This document shows positions 1-8,267 of a DNA stretch of 64,000 nucleotides, piece by piece. This DNA comes from DASQGA01 sp963722715. Lineage in GTDB: Bacteria; Actinomycetota; Thermoleophilia; Gaiellales; Gaiellaceae. The stretch's first letter is position 1, and the number at the start of each line of letters is the position of its first letter. The stretch is taken from contig CAVROA010000018.1 of NCBI GenBank assembly GCA_963722715.1, positions 16,945 to 80,944 on the forward strand, in the 5' to 3' direction. Under the pieces are notes generated by a model. That model had not been told where the DNA came from. It did no database searches and saw only the letters and a program-made list of their open reading frames with translations. The translations under genes and the position numbers were made by a program.

Positions 1-1377
1 CTCGACGCCGTTGTCGATGGTCGCCGCGAGTCGGCAATTCGCGAACGCGGCCCGGGGATCGTCGTAGCCGAGGACGATCACCGGGCCCGCCGAGCCCGGA
101 GGGATGCCGAACCTCCCGTAGGCGTTGTGTCCCGAGAAGGCACGCGGGAGCCCGTGGGCGGGGCCGAAGCGGTCGATCGCTCCCGCTTCGCCGTAGTTGT
201 TGGTGAAGAGGACGGCGCTGGCCCTCTGCGAGGGGGGGAGTCCCTTGTAGACGCGCGCCACCGAGCCGACGAGCTCCGGCCAGCCGACCGTCTCGATCGC
301 GTCCTCGTTGACATCGGCGATCGGCGTCGCGTGCAAGTTGCTCGCCGGGACGACCGGTAGCGCGAGCGGAACCGTCAGGGTAGCGGTGAGCACGATCGCC
401 GTTCCGAGCAGAATGCTCCGCGCCGTCGAGCGAAGCCAGCGCTCGGCAACAACAGCTCCAGGAGCGAGCAGGCAGAGAAGCAGCGGGGCCGCGTAGTACG
501 GTTTCCCGCCGAGCACGAGGAGGACGACGAGCAGGCTCGGGTACGCGAGTCCGAGCGCACGCCACGGCCGAAGCGCCGGGTCGCGGAGCAGCCCCCACAG
601 TCCCGCCGCGAGCACCGGTACCAGCGGCGGTCCGATGAGGAGGAGCTGAAGCGGAAGGAGCGTGGCGCGGCTCTCTCCGGCCTCATCCGCGCGGACGTCG
701 GCGGCAAGCTCGAGCTGCGGCCAGCCGTTCGTCGCCTGCCAGACGAGGTTCGGAAGCCAGATCGCGGCGGCCAGCGCCGCACCAACCCACAGCCAGCGCG
801 ACCGCAGCACTGCGAGCAAGCGACGGTCGAGCGCGAGCCCGAGCACGAGGGAGAGCACGAGCAGCAACGGCAGCTGCTTGTTCTGCAACGCCACACCCAT
901 GACGACGCCGACAGCGAGCCAGAGACGCTCGTCCCCGCCGGCGAGGATCCGCGCAACGACGAGAACGATCGCCGTCCAGGCGAGGAGATCGAAGGTCGTT
1001 GTACTCAGCAGGTGACCGACGACGAGCACGAATCCGGATACCGCTGTGCACGCGGCGGCGATGAGCTGACCCAGCGCACCCGCGCCGAGCTCCCGCGCAA
1101 GCAGCGCCACGAGCACGACCACAAGCCCCACAGCCACCGCCGAGACGACCCGCAGTCCTCGCGGCGACTCACCGAAGATCGCCTCGCTCACCCACCCGAG
1201 CAGCGGCGTCAGAGGCGGCTGGTCGTCGTAGCCAAATGCGGGATGTCGCGCGGCGGTGCGGAAATAGAGCTCGTCCCGGTGGTACCCGTAGCCGTTGGCG
1301 AACACGACCTGGAGAAGCAGCTCGGCGGCCGCGACCGGGAGCACGAGCCGCGTGGCGAAAGGTGCGCGGGCTTTCAC
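1..1377 (-). CDS. GT39-family integral membrane glycosyltransferase (3' end beyond window)
   Basis: The frame is open from a GTG at 1377 down to base 1, so the C-terminus is cut by the window edge. The N-terminus (KARAPFATRLVLPV...) leads into a hydrophobic helix, then the loop GYHRDELYF followed by FGYDDQPPLTPL. This is the acidic first-loop signature of the ArnT/PMT-like family 39, which transfers sugars from polyprenyl-phosphate donors on the outer face of the membrane. Many Leu/Val/Ala-rich segments follow (for example GLVVVLVALLA). Near the left edge lies the family-typical soluble part with AFSGHNAYGRFG. Acceptor and sugar are not predictable. No neighbour in the same direction is visible; the next 200 bases upstream hold no gene. 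Confidence 0.85.
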   Translation of the reverse strand, partial: MKARAPFATRLVLPVAAAELLLQVVFANGYGYHRDELYFRTAARHPAFGYDDQPPLTPLLGWVSEAIFGESPRGLRVVSAVAVGLVVVLVALLARELGAGALGQLIAAACTAVSGFVLVVGHLLSTTTFDLLAWTAIVLVVARILAGGDERLWLAVGVVMGVALQNKQLPLLLVLSLVLGLALDRRLLAVLRSRWLWVGAALAAAIWLPNLVWQATNGWPQLELAADVRADEAGESRATLLPLQLLLIGPPLVPVLAAGLWGLLRDPALRPWRALGLAYPSLLVVLLVLGGKPYYAAPLLLCLLAPGAVVAERWLRSTARSILLGTAIVLTATLTVPLALPVVPASNLHATPIADVNEDAIETVGWPELVGSVARVYKGLPPSQRASAVLFTNNYGEAGAIDRFGPAHGLPRAFSGHNAYGRFGIPPGSAGPVIVLGYDDPRAAFANCRLAATIDNGVE

Positions 1378-1491
1378 AGTTCAATCGAGGCGACTGTACC
1401 CGGCGGGCGATGGGCGAACGACGCAGCGGAAGCCGATGTGTGCTCATCATCTGCGGACGCCGGTGGCTTAGGCCGCACTTGGTACTGCTAG

Positions 1492-1509
1492 TTGGTACCT
1501 AAATACCAA
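1492..1509. promoter_or_regulatory. Small inverted repeat in the intergenic region
   Basis: TTGGTA, six bases (CCTAAA), then TACCAA form a perfect 6-bp inverted repeat. A further TTGGTAC lies directly upstream at about 1479. The repeat sits between the divergent GT39 gene and the small membrane-protein gene at 1576, so it could be an operator. No regulator is known and chance is possible. Confidence 0.25.
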
Positions 1510-1575
1510 TCTCGGAGGGAAACGGAGACAGGCTCGGCGCGTGGTGTGTTCGTTGGAACGGGGTAGGGGAATAGG

Positions 1576-1884
1576 GTGGGTGTGGTGTCATCGTCGCTTG
1601 TCGCTCTGGCGGTGTCGGGTCTGGCCCTTTTGGTCGCCATCGGGACGTTCGCCTACTGTGTGTGGGCGGTTCGTCGCGAACGAGTACGCCGCAGGACCCA
1701 AGTCGGAGATGCCTTCTGGGAATGGTCGGGCGGCATGGCAACCAAGGATGAAGTTGAGAAGCTTAAGAAAGCTTCGTCTGAGCTCTCCGAGCGCTTGACG
1801 ACTCTCGAGGCGGAAACCGCCGCGCGGCCGGACGACGCTATGGAGGAGCTCTTCGAGCGCTGGGCACGTGGGTTCCGCGCATAG
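1576..1884 (+). CDS. Small membrane protein with C-terminal coiled coil
   Basis: 102 codons from a GTG start. One hydrophobic segment (about residues 7-30, LVALAVSGLALLVAIGTF...) is followed by a basic stretch (RRERVRRR). This is the usual N-out/C-in topology signal. A charged heptad-like region then runs over about residues 55-85 (EVEKLKKASSELSERLTTLEAE). The organisation resembles small membrane-anchored coiled-coil proteins, but no family is recognised. Purine-rich sequence (GGGTAGGGGAATAGGG) precedes the start. It lies at the left end of a gene-poor accessory stretch. Support is the membrane/coiled-coil composition only. Confidence 0.5.
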   Translation: MGVVSSSLVALAVSGLALLVAIGTFAYCVWAVRRERVRRRTQVGDAFWEWSGGMATKDEVEKLKKASSELSERLTTLEAETAARPDDAMEELFERWARGFRA

Positions 1885-2361
1885 AGCCAGCTACGGCGTT
1901 GTCAGCGCCTAGACCGAGAAGGTTGTCGAGTTCCCAGAAACGTGCCGGATCCATCATTCCGCTCGTACGGCATCTCGAGCTCATGTACGAGGTGATGACG
2001 CTTGCCTATCCGCAGTTCGCCAGCCAGCCCCGGCTCGTCCTCCCGAACCTCGCGAAACATCTGCTCCGCTGCCTCCCGCTCGAGGAGGTACCGAAGTTGG
2101 TACCGATCTGAGAGAACCTCACCGCACCTGAGACGACGGAAAGGCTTTAATGGCGGGGTTGGTGACCTGGCCGAACCCGCCCACGTGAACCAGTTCTTCT
2201 AGGGAAGATCTAATGATCAAGCGGGCTCCGGGCTGCTTTCTACCCGGGGGAACATGGCGACGACCCGGACCTACCTTCACCCAACCGGCGTGGTCTTCCG
2301 CGAGGAGGCTGCAGCGCTCGAGCGACGGCTCCGCGGACAGCCGGTGATTTAGGGTTTTGTC
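1885..2361. other. Gene-poor stretch, mostly no recognisable gene
   Basis: About 480 bases with lower coding signal than the flanks. A 70-codon frame at 1899-2111 resembles nothing I recognise and lacks a convincing ribosome site. The only interpretable content is a recombinase tail at about 2203-2352, listed separately. GGTACC-type motifs recur at about 2088-2104. Confidence 0.5.
2203..2352 (+). pseudogene. Tyrosine recombinase (integrase) C-terminal remnant
   Basis: The frame after the stop at 2200-2202 reads ...LLSTRGNMATTRTYLHPTG and then VVFREEAAALERRLRGQ up to TAG at 2350-2352. Tyrosine recombinases end with a motif like LGHSSVATTxRYLH, which carries the catalytic Tyr, followed by an amphipathic helix. 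Here ATTRTYLH is kept, but the preceding LGH(S/x) is degraded to STRG. The rest of the catalytic domain (Arg, HxLRH) was not found in any frame upstream. I infer a relic of an integrated element. The assignment rests on about 35 residues, so it is moderate. Confidence 0.5.
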
Positions 2362-2640
2362 ATGACGCAAGCGCGACTACAACCCGATCCTGCCGGTGGG
2401 GAAGTCGTCGCCCACAGCATGATCGCAAGCAGGCCGTACGAAGTCGTGACTGTCATGGGTGAGGGGATTCTGGTGGTGGAGGACGACCGTGGTAACACGT
2501 TCATTGTCGAGTATCAGTCCGATCTACAGCGAGTGGAGATTTGCTGTGACTTCTGCGGGACCTGGTCGACCCATGCCGCTCCGTCGCCGGCAGGCGATGG
2601 CTGGCGTTGCTACGGCGGGACGGGACCCTGCGGGGGGTAG
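2362..2640 (+). CDS. Small hypothetical protein with Cys-rich C-terminus
   Basis: 92 residues, ATG start with AGGG eight bases upstream, starting ten bases after the recombinase remnant ends. The middle (GEGILVVEDDRGNTFIVEY) looks like beta strands. The last third has CCDFC and a later Cys (WRCYGG), so a small metal site is possible but incomplete by itself. No family recognised. Its position in the accessory stretch and lack of recognisable relatives lower confidence. Confidence 0.45.
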   Translation: MTQARLQPDPAGGEVVAHSMIASRPYEVVTVMGEGILVVEDDRGNTFIVEYQSDLQRVEICCDFCGTWSTHAAPSPAGDGWRCYGGTGPCGG

Positions 2641-2704
2641 AGAAGTTCTATCCGGCAAACCCTCCGGTCGTGAATGAGCTCTTAGGCGAAGCGGATAACC
2701 CTCG

Positions 2705-3082
2705 TCAAGGTTCCTCGGCCCATCGCATGAGAGCCTCGGCCGCCGGCAAGAGCGTTCGGCTTCCGAGAAGCTCCGCCAGAGCGCGGGCCGCGGTCCTGGC
2801 GCGACCCCCGTCGAGCATCGCGAGGAGCCCGAGCACCGCGGTTGCCTCCTCGAGCGAGGCTCTCGTATCGGTGCAGTAGCGGGCGTGCCAGCGAAGCGCG
2901 GCGACGCGGAAGCGCGCCGGCTCCTTGGCGAGGATCAGGAGGGTGAGCTCGAGGGCCTCGGCGAGGCCGACGTGTTGGAGCTCGGTAGCGGCGGCCCGGG
3001 CGGCGAGGAGGTTCCCGTTGTCCAAAGAGCGGCGAAATCGGCTGTATGCACCCGTGACGGCCATGGGAACACATGTTCGCAT
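2705..3082 (-). CDS. Conserved actinobacterial hypothetical protein, helical
   Basis: 125 residues. The body (AYSRFRRSLDNGNLLAARAA, ...LAEALELTLLILAKEPARF, AALRWHARYC) is strongly helical and resembles a hypothetical family I have met in several high-GC actinobacteria. No catalytic motif is visible. An internal ATG at 3064 (MAVTGAYSRF) is an equally good start. It is third in a set of three small minus-strand genes (3740 to 2705), which may form a transcription unit. Function unknown. Confidence 0.65.
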   Translation of the reverse strand: MRTCVPMAVTGAYSRFRRSLDNGNLLAARAAATELQHVGLAEALELTLLILAKEPARFRVAALRWHARYCTDTRASLEEATAVLGLLAMLDGGRARTAARALAELLGSRTLLPAAEALMRWAEEP

Positions 3083-3115
3083 GAATGCCGGTTGGGTGCG
3101 ACCGACCTCGCGGCT

Positions 3116-3316
3116 TTAGCCGGTTTCTACGTTCCCAGACCCGCCATAAAACGGGCCGAACTCTCGCCGTGCGCAGTCGGGACAGTAGACCACGACTTCT
3201 TCGTCACCTTCGGTGTCCGGGTCGCTGACAAGAAAAGCCTGCCAGCCGCCCGCGTCCTCGTAACTCGGTCTCTTGCGGCACTCGATGCACTGGAGGGCGC
3301 CCTTAACCTGCCCCAT
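3116..3316 (-). CDS. Small zinc-ribbon protein
   Basis: 66 residues with two CxxC knuckles: CIEC near residue 10 and CPDC near residue 45. They are separated by a beta-hairpin-like segment (GGWQAFLVSDPDTEGDEEVVVY). This is the layout of a single treble-clef/zinc-ribbon domain, likely for nucleic-acid or protein binding. No extra domain is present. It lies between two other small genes on the same strand with short gaps. Confidence in the gene is good; its job is unknown. Confidence 0.65.
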   Translation of the reverse strand: MGQVKGALQCIECRKRPSYEDAGGWQAFLVSDPDTEGDEEVVVYCPDCARREFGPFYGGSGNVETG

Positions 3317-3476
3317 GAACTTGCCCTACCCATCGCGGGCCTCCGCTAACGCGGCAATCGAACCTTCTGAGAACAGGCGTTGGCAGAGCTCAGCGCGCAG
3401 GGTCACCTCGGGCTGACGAGTAGGGAGGCGGAGTGCCAGGCCGCCGCTTGGCCCGGGCGTCCCGCCTCCCCGCCCC

Positions 3477-3740
3477 TCAGCCGACGCGAATGGCCCAGGC
3501 TCCCCGGTGTCTCGCACCCCAGAGGCGCAAGCACATGTCGAGCTCGCGCCGAGCGTCGGCGTCCCGCAGGGGCCATCCGAGGCGAACGATCAGCGTCTTC
3601 GCCCCGATGCGAGCGACGACGCACTGCGACGATCGCAAGGACTCGATCAGGTCGCAAACCAGGGTTGGGTCGCTTACTTCAACTGTCACTGCCGCTGTCA
3701 CGCCCCGCGAGTTGCCGCAGGCGAAGCGCGTACCTCTCAC
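3477..3740 (-). CDS. Small hypothetical protein, alpha/beta
   Basis: 87 residues from GTG at 3740, though a GTG further in (before TVEVSDPTLVCDL) could be the true start. The core reads TVEVSDPTLVCDLIESLRSS, then VVARIGAKTLIVRLGWPL, then a helix and AWAIRV. That is a short beta-alpha-beta-like pattern reminiscent of a ferredoxin-like half domain. It is probably the first gene of the minus-strand set that includes the zinc-ribbon protein. No specific family assigned. Confidence 0.55.
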   Translation of the reverse strand: MRGTRFACGNSRGVTAAVTVEVSDPTLVCDLIESLRSSQCVVARIGAKTLIVRLGWPLRDADARRELDMCLRLWGARHRGAWAIRVG

Positions 3741-3891
3741 TTTCGTCAGAAACGGTCAGCCGTCAAGGGCGCCGCAACGAACGCCGAGCCTCGACCGACA
3801 TCCGCGGCGCTCTACCGGGACAAAGACGCCTGCTAGCCGCACCGCAAGACGCCGGGAACCCGTATGCGCGCGAGTTGGAATTGGAGTTTTC

Positions 3892-4143
3892 ATGCGGGGT
3901 AGCAGCAGAAAGGGTTTTCTCTTGCCGTATCCCCCGGCGACCCAGTTCGAGACCGTGAACCGTGCCGCGCAAGCAGAGCTCCCGCTTCCTCAGGCGAGCG
4001 ATCCGGCGCGCCCTGCCTCTCGGCGCCTCGAGCTAAGTCTCCCAGTGGCTCGCCGAGCGGCTGCCGAGCCGCGGTCGGTCAGCGACGAGGCGAGGCGGCT
4101 CGAGGGAAGATTCGTCCTCACCGGGTACCGCAGCTGGCACTGA
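3892..4143 (+). CDS. Possible small hypothetical protein
   Basis: 83 codons from an ATG with GGAG five bases upstream. The C-terminal half is rich in Arg/Ala/Pro and ends ...EARRLEGRFVLTGYRSWH. The third-codon GC is high but not decisive. The longer same-frame extension to 3433 overlaps the better-supported opposite-strand gene and is not used. No family recognised. Confidence 0.35.
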   Translation: MRGSSRKGFLLPYPPATQFETVNRAAQAELPLPQASDPARPASRRLELSLPVARRAAAEPRSVSDEARRLEGRFVLTGYRSWH

Positions 4144-4157
4144 GCTAAGCGGGAGGG

Positions 4158-4202
4158 CACTCTCGCCGGGAGGGCCCGTGTACAGGCCCTCCCAGAGAGT
4201 GC
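4158..4202. terminator. Strong hairpin, terminator-like
   Basis: Nested inverted repeat: GCACTCTC (4158-4165) and GGGAGGGCC (4168-4176), an 8-base loop, then GGCCCTCCC (4185-4193) and AGAGAGTGC (4194-4202). It lies just beyond the stop of the minus-strand gene at 4218 and after the plus-strand ORF ending at 4143, so it can serve both. There is no clear T-run on either side, as often seen in high-GC actinobacteria. Confidence 0.6.
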
Positions 4203-4217
4203 GTTTCGGTAGATCGC

Positions 4218-4526
4218 CTACGCGGTGACGCCGTTCTTGTGCGTCATGACCTTGCCGCTCGTGATCTTGGGCGGGTTCGGGAGCGCGGACTCGAGCCTCT
4301 CGTCGCGAATCCAGGTCGCGGCGACCTTCGTCGACTCGTCAGCCTGCTCAGGAGTCTCGAAGAGTCCGAGCGAGCTGATGACGCCGTTGTCGGCCTCGAT
4401 CAGGTAGTAGCCCTTGAAGCCCTGAAGCTGGCTCAGCTTCGGGACGAGGGTCTCGTTGACCTTGTCGGTCAGCTCGACCGTGCGATTCTGGTCGACACCG
4501 TCGTAACGGCGAATGGTCGCATGCAT
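4218..4526 (-). CDS. ABM/dimeric alpha-beta barrel-like protein
   Basis: 102 residues with AGAAGGAG seven bases before the ATG (a clear ribosome site on the minus strand). The pattern is MHATIRRYDGV, then helix, then LSQLQGFKGYYLIEADNG VISSLGLFETPEQADES, then a helix with WIRDERLESALP. This is the antibiotic-biosynthesis-monooxygenase/stress-responsive barrel fold: ferredoxin-like, usually dimeric. Such proteins are monooxygenases or small stress proteins; no catalytic residue can be picked here. A single-gene unit ended by the hairpin at 4158-4202. Confidence 0.75.
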   Translation of the reverse strand: MHATIRRYDGVDQNRTVELTDKVNETLVPKLSQLQGFKGYYLIEADNGVISSLGLFETPEQADESTKVAATWIRDERLESALPNPPKITSGKVMTHKNGVTA

Positions 4527-4671
4527 ATGGTGCTCCTTCTGTTATCTCACAGGGCAGAAAGTCCGAACGAACTTCTGCTGCGCTCAGGGCCAGGTGTGAC
4601 AGACGGAGCCTCGGCGGCTTCAACGCTAGAGCCCAACGCGCTGTGTTCAACGTAGCACGGGTGGGTCATAT

Positions 4672-5481
4672 ATGTGGCTGGAGTCCCCAGAAGAGCAGGA
4701 ACCAAGCGGTCACGCGCGTATCGCACCGGTCGATAGTGGGCATGAGAGGGACGTGTTCGACCACGTGACGATTCGGGCCGCGGACCGTCAGGCGTCGGAG
4801 CGCTTCTACGACGCCGTCCTTCGCACGCTCGGGATCGAGAAGACCTATTCGGACGGCGAGTTGGCCGAGTGGGACGACTTTTCGCTCTCGCCGGCAACCG
4901 ACGCGAAGCCTCCGACCCGGGGCCTCCACGTCGGTTTTGTGGCGCCCTCGCACGCTCACGTGGAGGAGTTCTGGCGCATGGGAATCGAGGCCGGGTACCG
5001 TGACGACGGCCCGCCAGGGCCGCGGCCGCAGTACCGCGACGACTACTACGGGTCCTTCCTCCTCGACCCCGACGGGAACAGCGCCGAGGCCGTGCACCAC
5101 GGCGCGATGTCCGGTGAAGGCCGCGTCGACCACCTCTGGATCCGGGTCGCAGATGTGGCGGCGTCGAAGCAGTTCTACGAGACCGTCGCACCGCAGACCG
5201 GCTTTCGCCTGAAGCTGGACACTCCCGAGCGCGCGCAGTTCGTAGCCGCGAGCGGCTCGTTCTCCGTCGTTCTCGGCAGGCCCACGAAGCATCTCCACCT
5301 CGCCTTCTCGGCCCAGGAGAACGAAACCGTCGACGAGTTCCACCGGGTAGCCACCGAAGCCGGCTACGAGGACAACGGGGCGCCGGGCGAGAGGCGTGTG
5401 TATCACGATGGCTACTACGGTGCCTTCGTCCTCGATCCCGACGGAAACAACATCGAGGTCGTGAACCACAACCGCGGTTAG
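4672..5481 (+). CDS. Tandem VOC (glyoxalase/dioxygenase fold) protein
   Basis: Two VOC domains. Domain 1 (about residues 27-142) starts FDHVTIRAAD and ends with DPDGNSAEAVHH. Domain 2 (about 150-269) starts VDHLWIRVADVAASKQFYE and ends with DPDGNNIEVVNH. Each has the initial H and the closing E expected of a metal-binding VOC module, and both contain a YYG(S/A)F strand. Function is not predictable: glyoxalase, ring-cleavage dioxygenase and resistance proteins share the fold. The ATG at 4672 adds about 27 poorly conserved residues; a GTG at 4753 directly before FDHVTI is a real alternative start. Confidence 0.85.
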   Translation: MWLESPEEQEPSGHARIAPVDSGHERDVFDHVTIRAADRQASERFYDAVLRTLGIEKTYSDGELAEWDDFSLSPATDAKPPTRGLHVGFVAPSHAHVEEFWRMGIEAGYRDDGPPGPRPQYRDDYYGSFLLDPDGNSAEAVHHGAMSGEGRVDHLWIRVADVAASKQFYETVAPQTGFRLKLDTPERAQFVAASGSFSVVLGRPTKHLHLAFSAQENETVDEFHRVATEAGYEDNGAPGERRVYHDGYYGAFVLDPDGNNIEVVNHNRG

Positions 5482-5617
5482 GAACAGGCCAGTGTCGAGC
5501 GAGACGGCCGCATCGAGGCTGCACAAGGTCTTGCGGCCTGTATCGGCGACCAGCTGAGCCTCGGTTTCCGGCCGTCAGGAGCTAAGGAGGAGGCCGCCGG
5601 TTGCCGACTTCTATGTC

Positions 5618-6979
5618 GTGCGCTGGCGCCCCCGTTTCTCCATGGTCGCGGCGGCCGGCGGAGCCGGTCTCATCAGCCTGCTCGCGTTTCTCGTCCCCAC
5701 GGCCGCGTTTGCCTATCGGAGCCCGTCCCTGCACGTCGCGATCGAGACCACAAATGCGCTGATCGCGCTCCTTGCCGCCTACCTCGTGCTCGGGCGTTTT
5801 CGGGAGAGCTCGCTCGTGTCGGATCTGGTGCTTGTTTGTGCGCTGACCCTGTTCGCCTTCACGGACCTTTTCTTCCTTGCGCTTCCGGCTGCCCTCCCAG
5901 ACCTCTACTTGACGGCGTTCCCGATCTGGACCTCGCTCGTAGGAACATTGCTCGGCACCGGAACCTTCGCGGCTGCCGCTTTCGCAAGCCGCCGCCGCCT
6001 CCGTCTGCCGGTCCGCAGTCTCTCGATCGGGCTGACGGCATGTGTATGGGCCCTGGTGGGCACGGCGGCCGCTGTGGCCGTGTTCGGGCTGGGATTCTCG
6101 CTCGGCTTCCCTTCCTGGCTTTCCCCGGAAGCCTCCGACCGGCCGCTCTTCGTCGGACACCCGATCGTCCTGACGGTGCAGCTCATCGCCACGCTCCTAC
6201 TCGCGGTCGCAGCCGTGGGCTTCCTTCGGCGGGCGGAGCGGACCGGCGATGAGCTCATGCAATGGTTCGGGACGGGCGCGACCCTCGCGGCCTTCGCGCA
6301 CCTGAACTACCTCTTCTTCCCTTCCCTCTACTCCGACTGGGTCTACACGGGCGACTTTCTCCGCCTCGGCTTCTACCTGCTCATCCTCGTCGGGACCGGC
6401 CGCGAGATCCAGACCTACTGGCACCGACTCGCACAGGTGGCGGTGCTCGAGGAGCGCCGGCGGATCGCGCGGGAGCTTCACGACGGGCTTGCCCAGGAGC
6501 TCGCCTTCGTGGTCGCCGAGACCTCCGGGCCCGCCCGCGCGGCGGGCGAGCGCGCGCTCGACGAATCGCGGCGTGCCATCGCCGCCCTCACGCGGCCGGT
6601 CGACGAGCCGCTCGACGTCGCCCTCGTCCAGGCAGCCGAGGAGGTCGCCCACCGCGTCGGCACGCAGCTCCGCTTCGCGGTCGCGTCCGATCTGGAGGCA
6701 ACCGCGGACACGCGCGAGGCTCTCATCCGGATCGTTCGCGAGGCCGTGACGAACGCGGCCCGCCATGGCGGCGCGAGTGAGGTTCGAGTCGAGCTCGAGA
6801 ACGGCAACGGGTTGAGGCTCGTTGTCGCCGACGACGGCCATGGCTTCGACTCGGAGGCGCCGCGTGGCGGCGGCTTCGGGATCATCGGCATGCGGGAGCG
6901 TGCGGAGGCCCTGGGCGGTGTCTTCACGCTCTCGTCCGAGCCCGGAGCAGGCACCGCGATCGAGGTCGTTCTGCCATGA
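5618..6979 (+). CDS. Sensor histidine kinase, NarL-type (HisKA_3)
   Basis: 453 residues. Residues 10-260 hold about seven or eight hydrophobic segments forming a membrane sensor with no large extracellular loop. The dimerisation/phosphoacceptor helix EERRRIARELHDGLAQELAF follows, with H288 the acceptor. The HATPase_c part has the N box (REAVTNAARHG), a G1 box (VADDGHGFD) and a G2 region (GFGIIGMRERAEALGG). It phosphorylates the response regulator encoded 31 bases downstream. GGAGG at 5587-5591 is unusually far from the GTG at 5618; the in-frame ATG at 5642 is possible too. Signal sensed unknown. Confidence 0.9.
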   Translation: MRWRPRFSMVAAAGGAGLISLLAFLVPTAAFAYRSPSLHVAIETTNALIALLAAYLVLGRFRESSLVSDLVLVCALTLFAFTDLFFLALPAALPDLYLTAFPIWTSLVGTLLGTGTFAAAAFASRRRLRLPVRSLSIGLTACVWALVGTAAAVAVFGLGFSLGFPSWLSPEASDRPLFVGHPIVLTVQLIATLLLAVAAVGFLRRAERTGDELMQWFGTGATLAAFAHLNYLFFPSLYSDWVYTGDFLRLGFYLLILVGTGREIQTYWHRLAQVAVLEERRRIARELHDGLAQELAFVVAETSGPARAAGERALDESRRAIAALTRPVDEPLDVALVQAAEEVAHRVGTQLRFAVASDLEATADTREALIRIVREAVTNAARHGGASEVRVELENGNGLRLVVADDGHGFDSEAPRGGGFGIIGMRERAEALGGVFTLSSEPGAGTAIEVVLP

Positions 6980-7010
6980 CCGTCGCTCGCCTCCGGCCAG
7001 GGCTTGGCCT

Positions 7011-7667
7011 ATGAGCTTGCCCGGGAGCGTCCCCGTCCGGATCCTGATCGCCGACGACCACCCGCAAACCCGCGCGGGTGTCCGCGACGTGCTCGAGAGC
7101 GACGGCTTCGTGGTCTGCGCGGAAGTCGGCAACGGGAAAGCAGCCGTGGAAGCCGCGTTGGCTGAGCAGCCTGACGTCTGCCTGCTCGACATCCGGATGC
7201 CGGGGAGTGGCATCGCTGCGGCGGAGCAGATTTCGAGTGCGTTGCCGGGAACTGCAATCGTGATGCTGACGGCGTCCCGCGACGACGCGGACCTTTTCGA
7301 CGCACTTCGCGCCGGGGCATGTGGCTACCTGCTGAAGGACGTCGAGCGCTCGGAGCTTCCGGGCGCACTCAGAGGCGCGCTCGCAGGCGAGGCTCCGTTG
7401 CCCGCGAACCTCGTCACGCGTCTGATCGACGAGTTCCGGGAGCGGGGACGACGAAAGCGCGTCGTCCTGGCTCACCAGCCGGCGGTGGAGCTGCGTCAGC
7501 GAGAGTGGGAGGTGCTCGAGCTTCTGCGCGAAGGCCTTTCGACGGCGGAGATCGCAAAGCGCCTCTTCATCGCTGATGTGACCGTGCGCTCCCACGTCTC
7601 TGCGATCCTCAAGAAGCTTCGGGTTCCGGACCGCGATGCGGCCGTTCGGCTCCTCGACGAGCGTTGA
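7011..7667 (+). CDS. Response regulator, NarL/LuxR family
   Basis: 218 residues from ATG 7011. The receiver domain (1-125) has the acidic pair D15-D16, phospho-acceptor D60 in CLLDIRMPG, T in IVMLTAS and K in GYLLKD. The LuxR-type HTH (about 155-215) reads LRQREWEVLELLREGLSTAEIAKRLF, with TVRSHVSAILKKL as recognition helix. It is the partner of the upstream kinase (same operon) and is followed by a Rho-independent terminator. A longer in-frame extension to 6822 overlaps the kinase ATPase domain and is rejected. Confidence 0.92.
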   Translation: MSLPGSVPVRILIADDHPQTRAGVRDVLESDGFVVCAEVGNGKAAVEAALAEQPDVCLLDIRMPGSGIAAAEQISSALPGTAIVMLTASRDDADLFDALRAGACGYLLKDVERSELPGALRGALAGEAPLPANLVTRLIDEFRERGRRKRVVLAHQPAVELRQREWEVLELLREGLSTAEIAKRLFIADVTVRSHVSAILKKLRVPDRDAAVRLLDER

Positions 7668-7764
7668 GGAAGTTCAACGGCTCCAGCCCTAGGCAAAGCG
7701 GATAGGAGGGGCGATACTGAGGTCAGGAACTCCACCGATCTGGTGTGGGGGGCAGTCATTGGCT

Positions 7765-7801
7765 CGAGAAGGGGCGTAGGCGCGCCCCTTCTCGCATTTT
7801 T
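7765..7801 (+). terminator. Rho-independent terminator of the kinase/regulator operon
   Basis: A perfect 12-bp stem CGAGAAGGGGCG / CGCCCCTTCTCG (7765-7776 and 7783-7794), 6-base loop, followed by CATTTTT. It lies 98 bases after the response-regulator stop. One of the clearest terminators in the window. Confidence 0.85.
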
Positions 7802-7892
7802 GGGGGATGCGCGAATGGCGCCTCTCGGCCAGGATCGGTGCAGATACGTACAAATGGTGGTTGCGGCCCGCCCCGATCCGAAGGATGTTTCG

Positions 7893-8261
7893 GTGTCTGC
7901 ACTCGCCAGGAACCCTCGTACTGCCCCTCTCGTCTACGGCGCGCTCATGGCCCTCTGGATCGGTGCCGTTGCGAACTCCCAGAGCGAGCCACCCGGCCTC
8001 GTGGTCGCGGCGCTCTTCCTCGTGCCACTCGCGCTTCACGTCTGGCTGGGATGGGTCGTAGCCCAATGGTGGACGCTCGGACTTGCAGCGCTCCCGGTCG
8101 TCGCCGCCATCGCCGCCGGAGGCTTCGGAACCGCGCTCTGGATCGTGGTCGTCCTGCTCGAGCTCTTTCCGGGGGCGCCGCTGATCGCGGCCGGTGTCTA
8201 CGCACGGCTCTGGCAGGAAGAGCGGGAGAACCCGGCGGACGACCATCTCTGGTCGTTCTGA
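7893..8261 (+). CDS. Small integral membrane protein
   Basis: 122 residues from GTG 7893, chosen because GAAGGA lies seven bases upstream and because the longer frame back to 7743 runs through the terminator. Three hydrophobic segments: APLVYGALMALWIGAV, PGLVVAALFLVPLALHVWLGW, and a long LAALPVVAAIAAGGFGTALWIVVVLLEL. The C-terminal tail is acidic and cytosolic (RLWQEERENP). No family recognised. It converges on the coiled-coil gene at 8268 with 6 bases between stops. Confidence 0.65.
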   Translation: MSALARNPRTAPLVYGALMALWIGAVANSQSEPPGLVVAALFLVPLALHVWLGWVVAQWWTLGLAALPVVAAIAAGGFGTALWIVVVLLELFPGAPLIAAGVYARLWQEERENPADDHLWSF

Positions 8262-8267
8262 ATTGAG

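Larger units (their letters stand above)
3741..4217. other. Intergenic/accessory stretch
   Basis: This stretch lies between the small minus-strand set and the ABM-like gene. It holds one plausible small ORF (3892-4143) and one strong hairpin (4158-4202), listed separately. The 150 bases at 3741-3891 show nothing I can name. Confidence 0.4.

Noticed and set aside
1899..2111. 70-residue ORF
   Set aside because: No ribosome site, no recognised pattern, and it lies in a degraded stretch; kept only as part of the gap description.
4547..5524. Two long minus-strand ORFs opposite the VOC gene
   Set aside because: Low-complexity Arg/Ser/Pro or mirror composition; the plus strand has clear VOC motifs in both halves.
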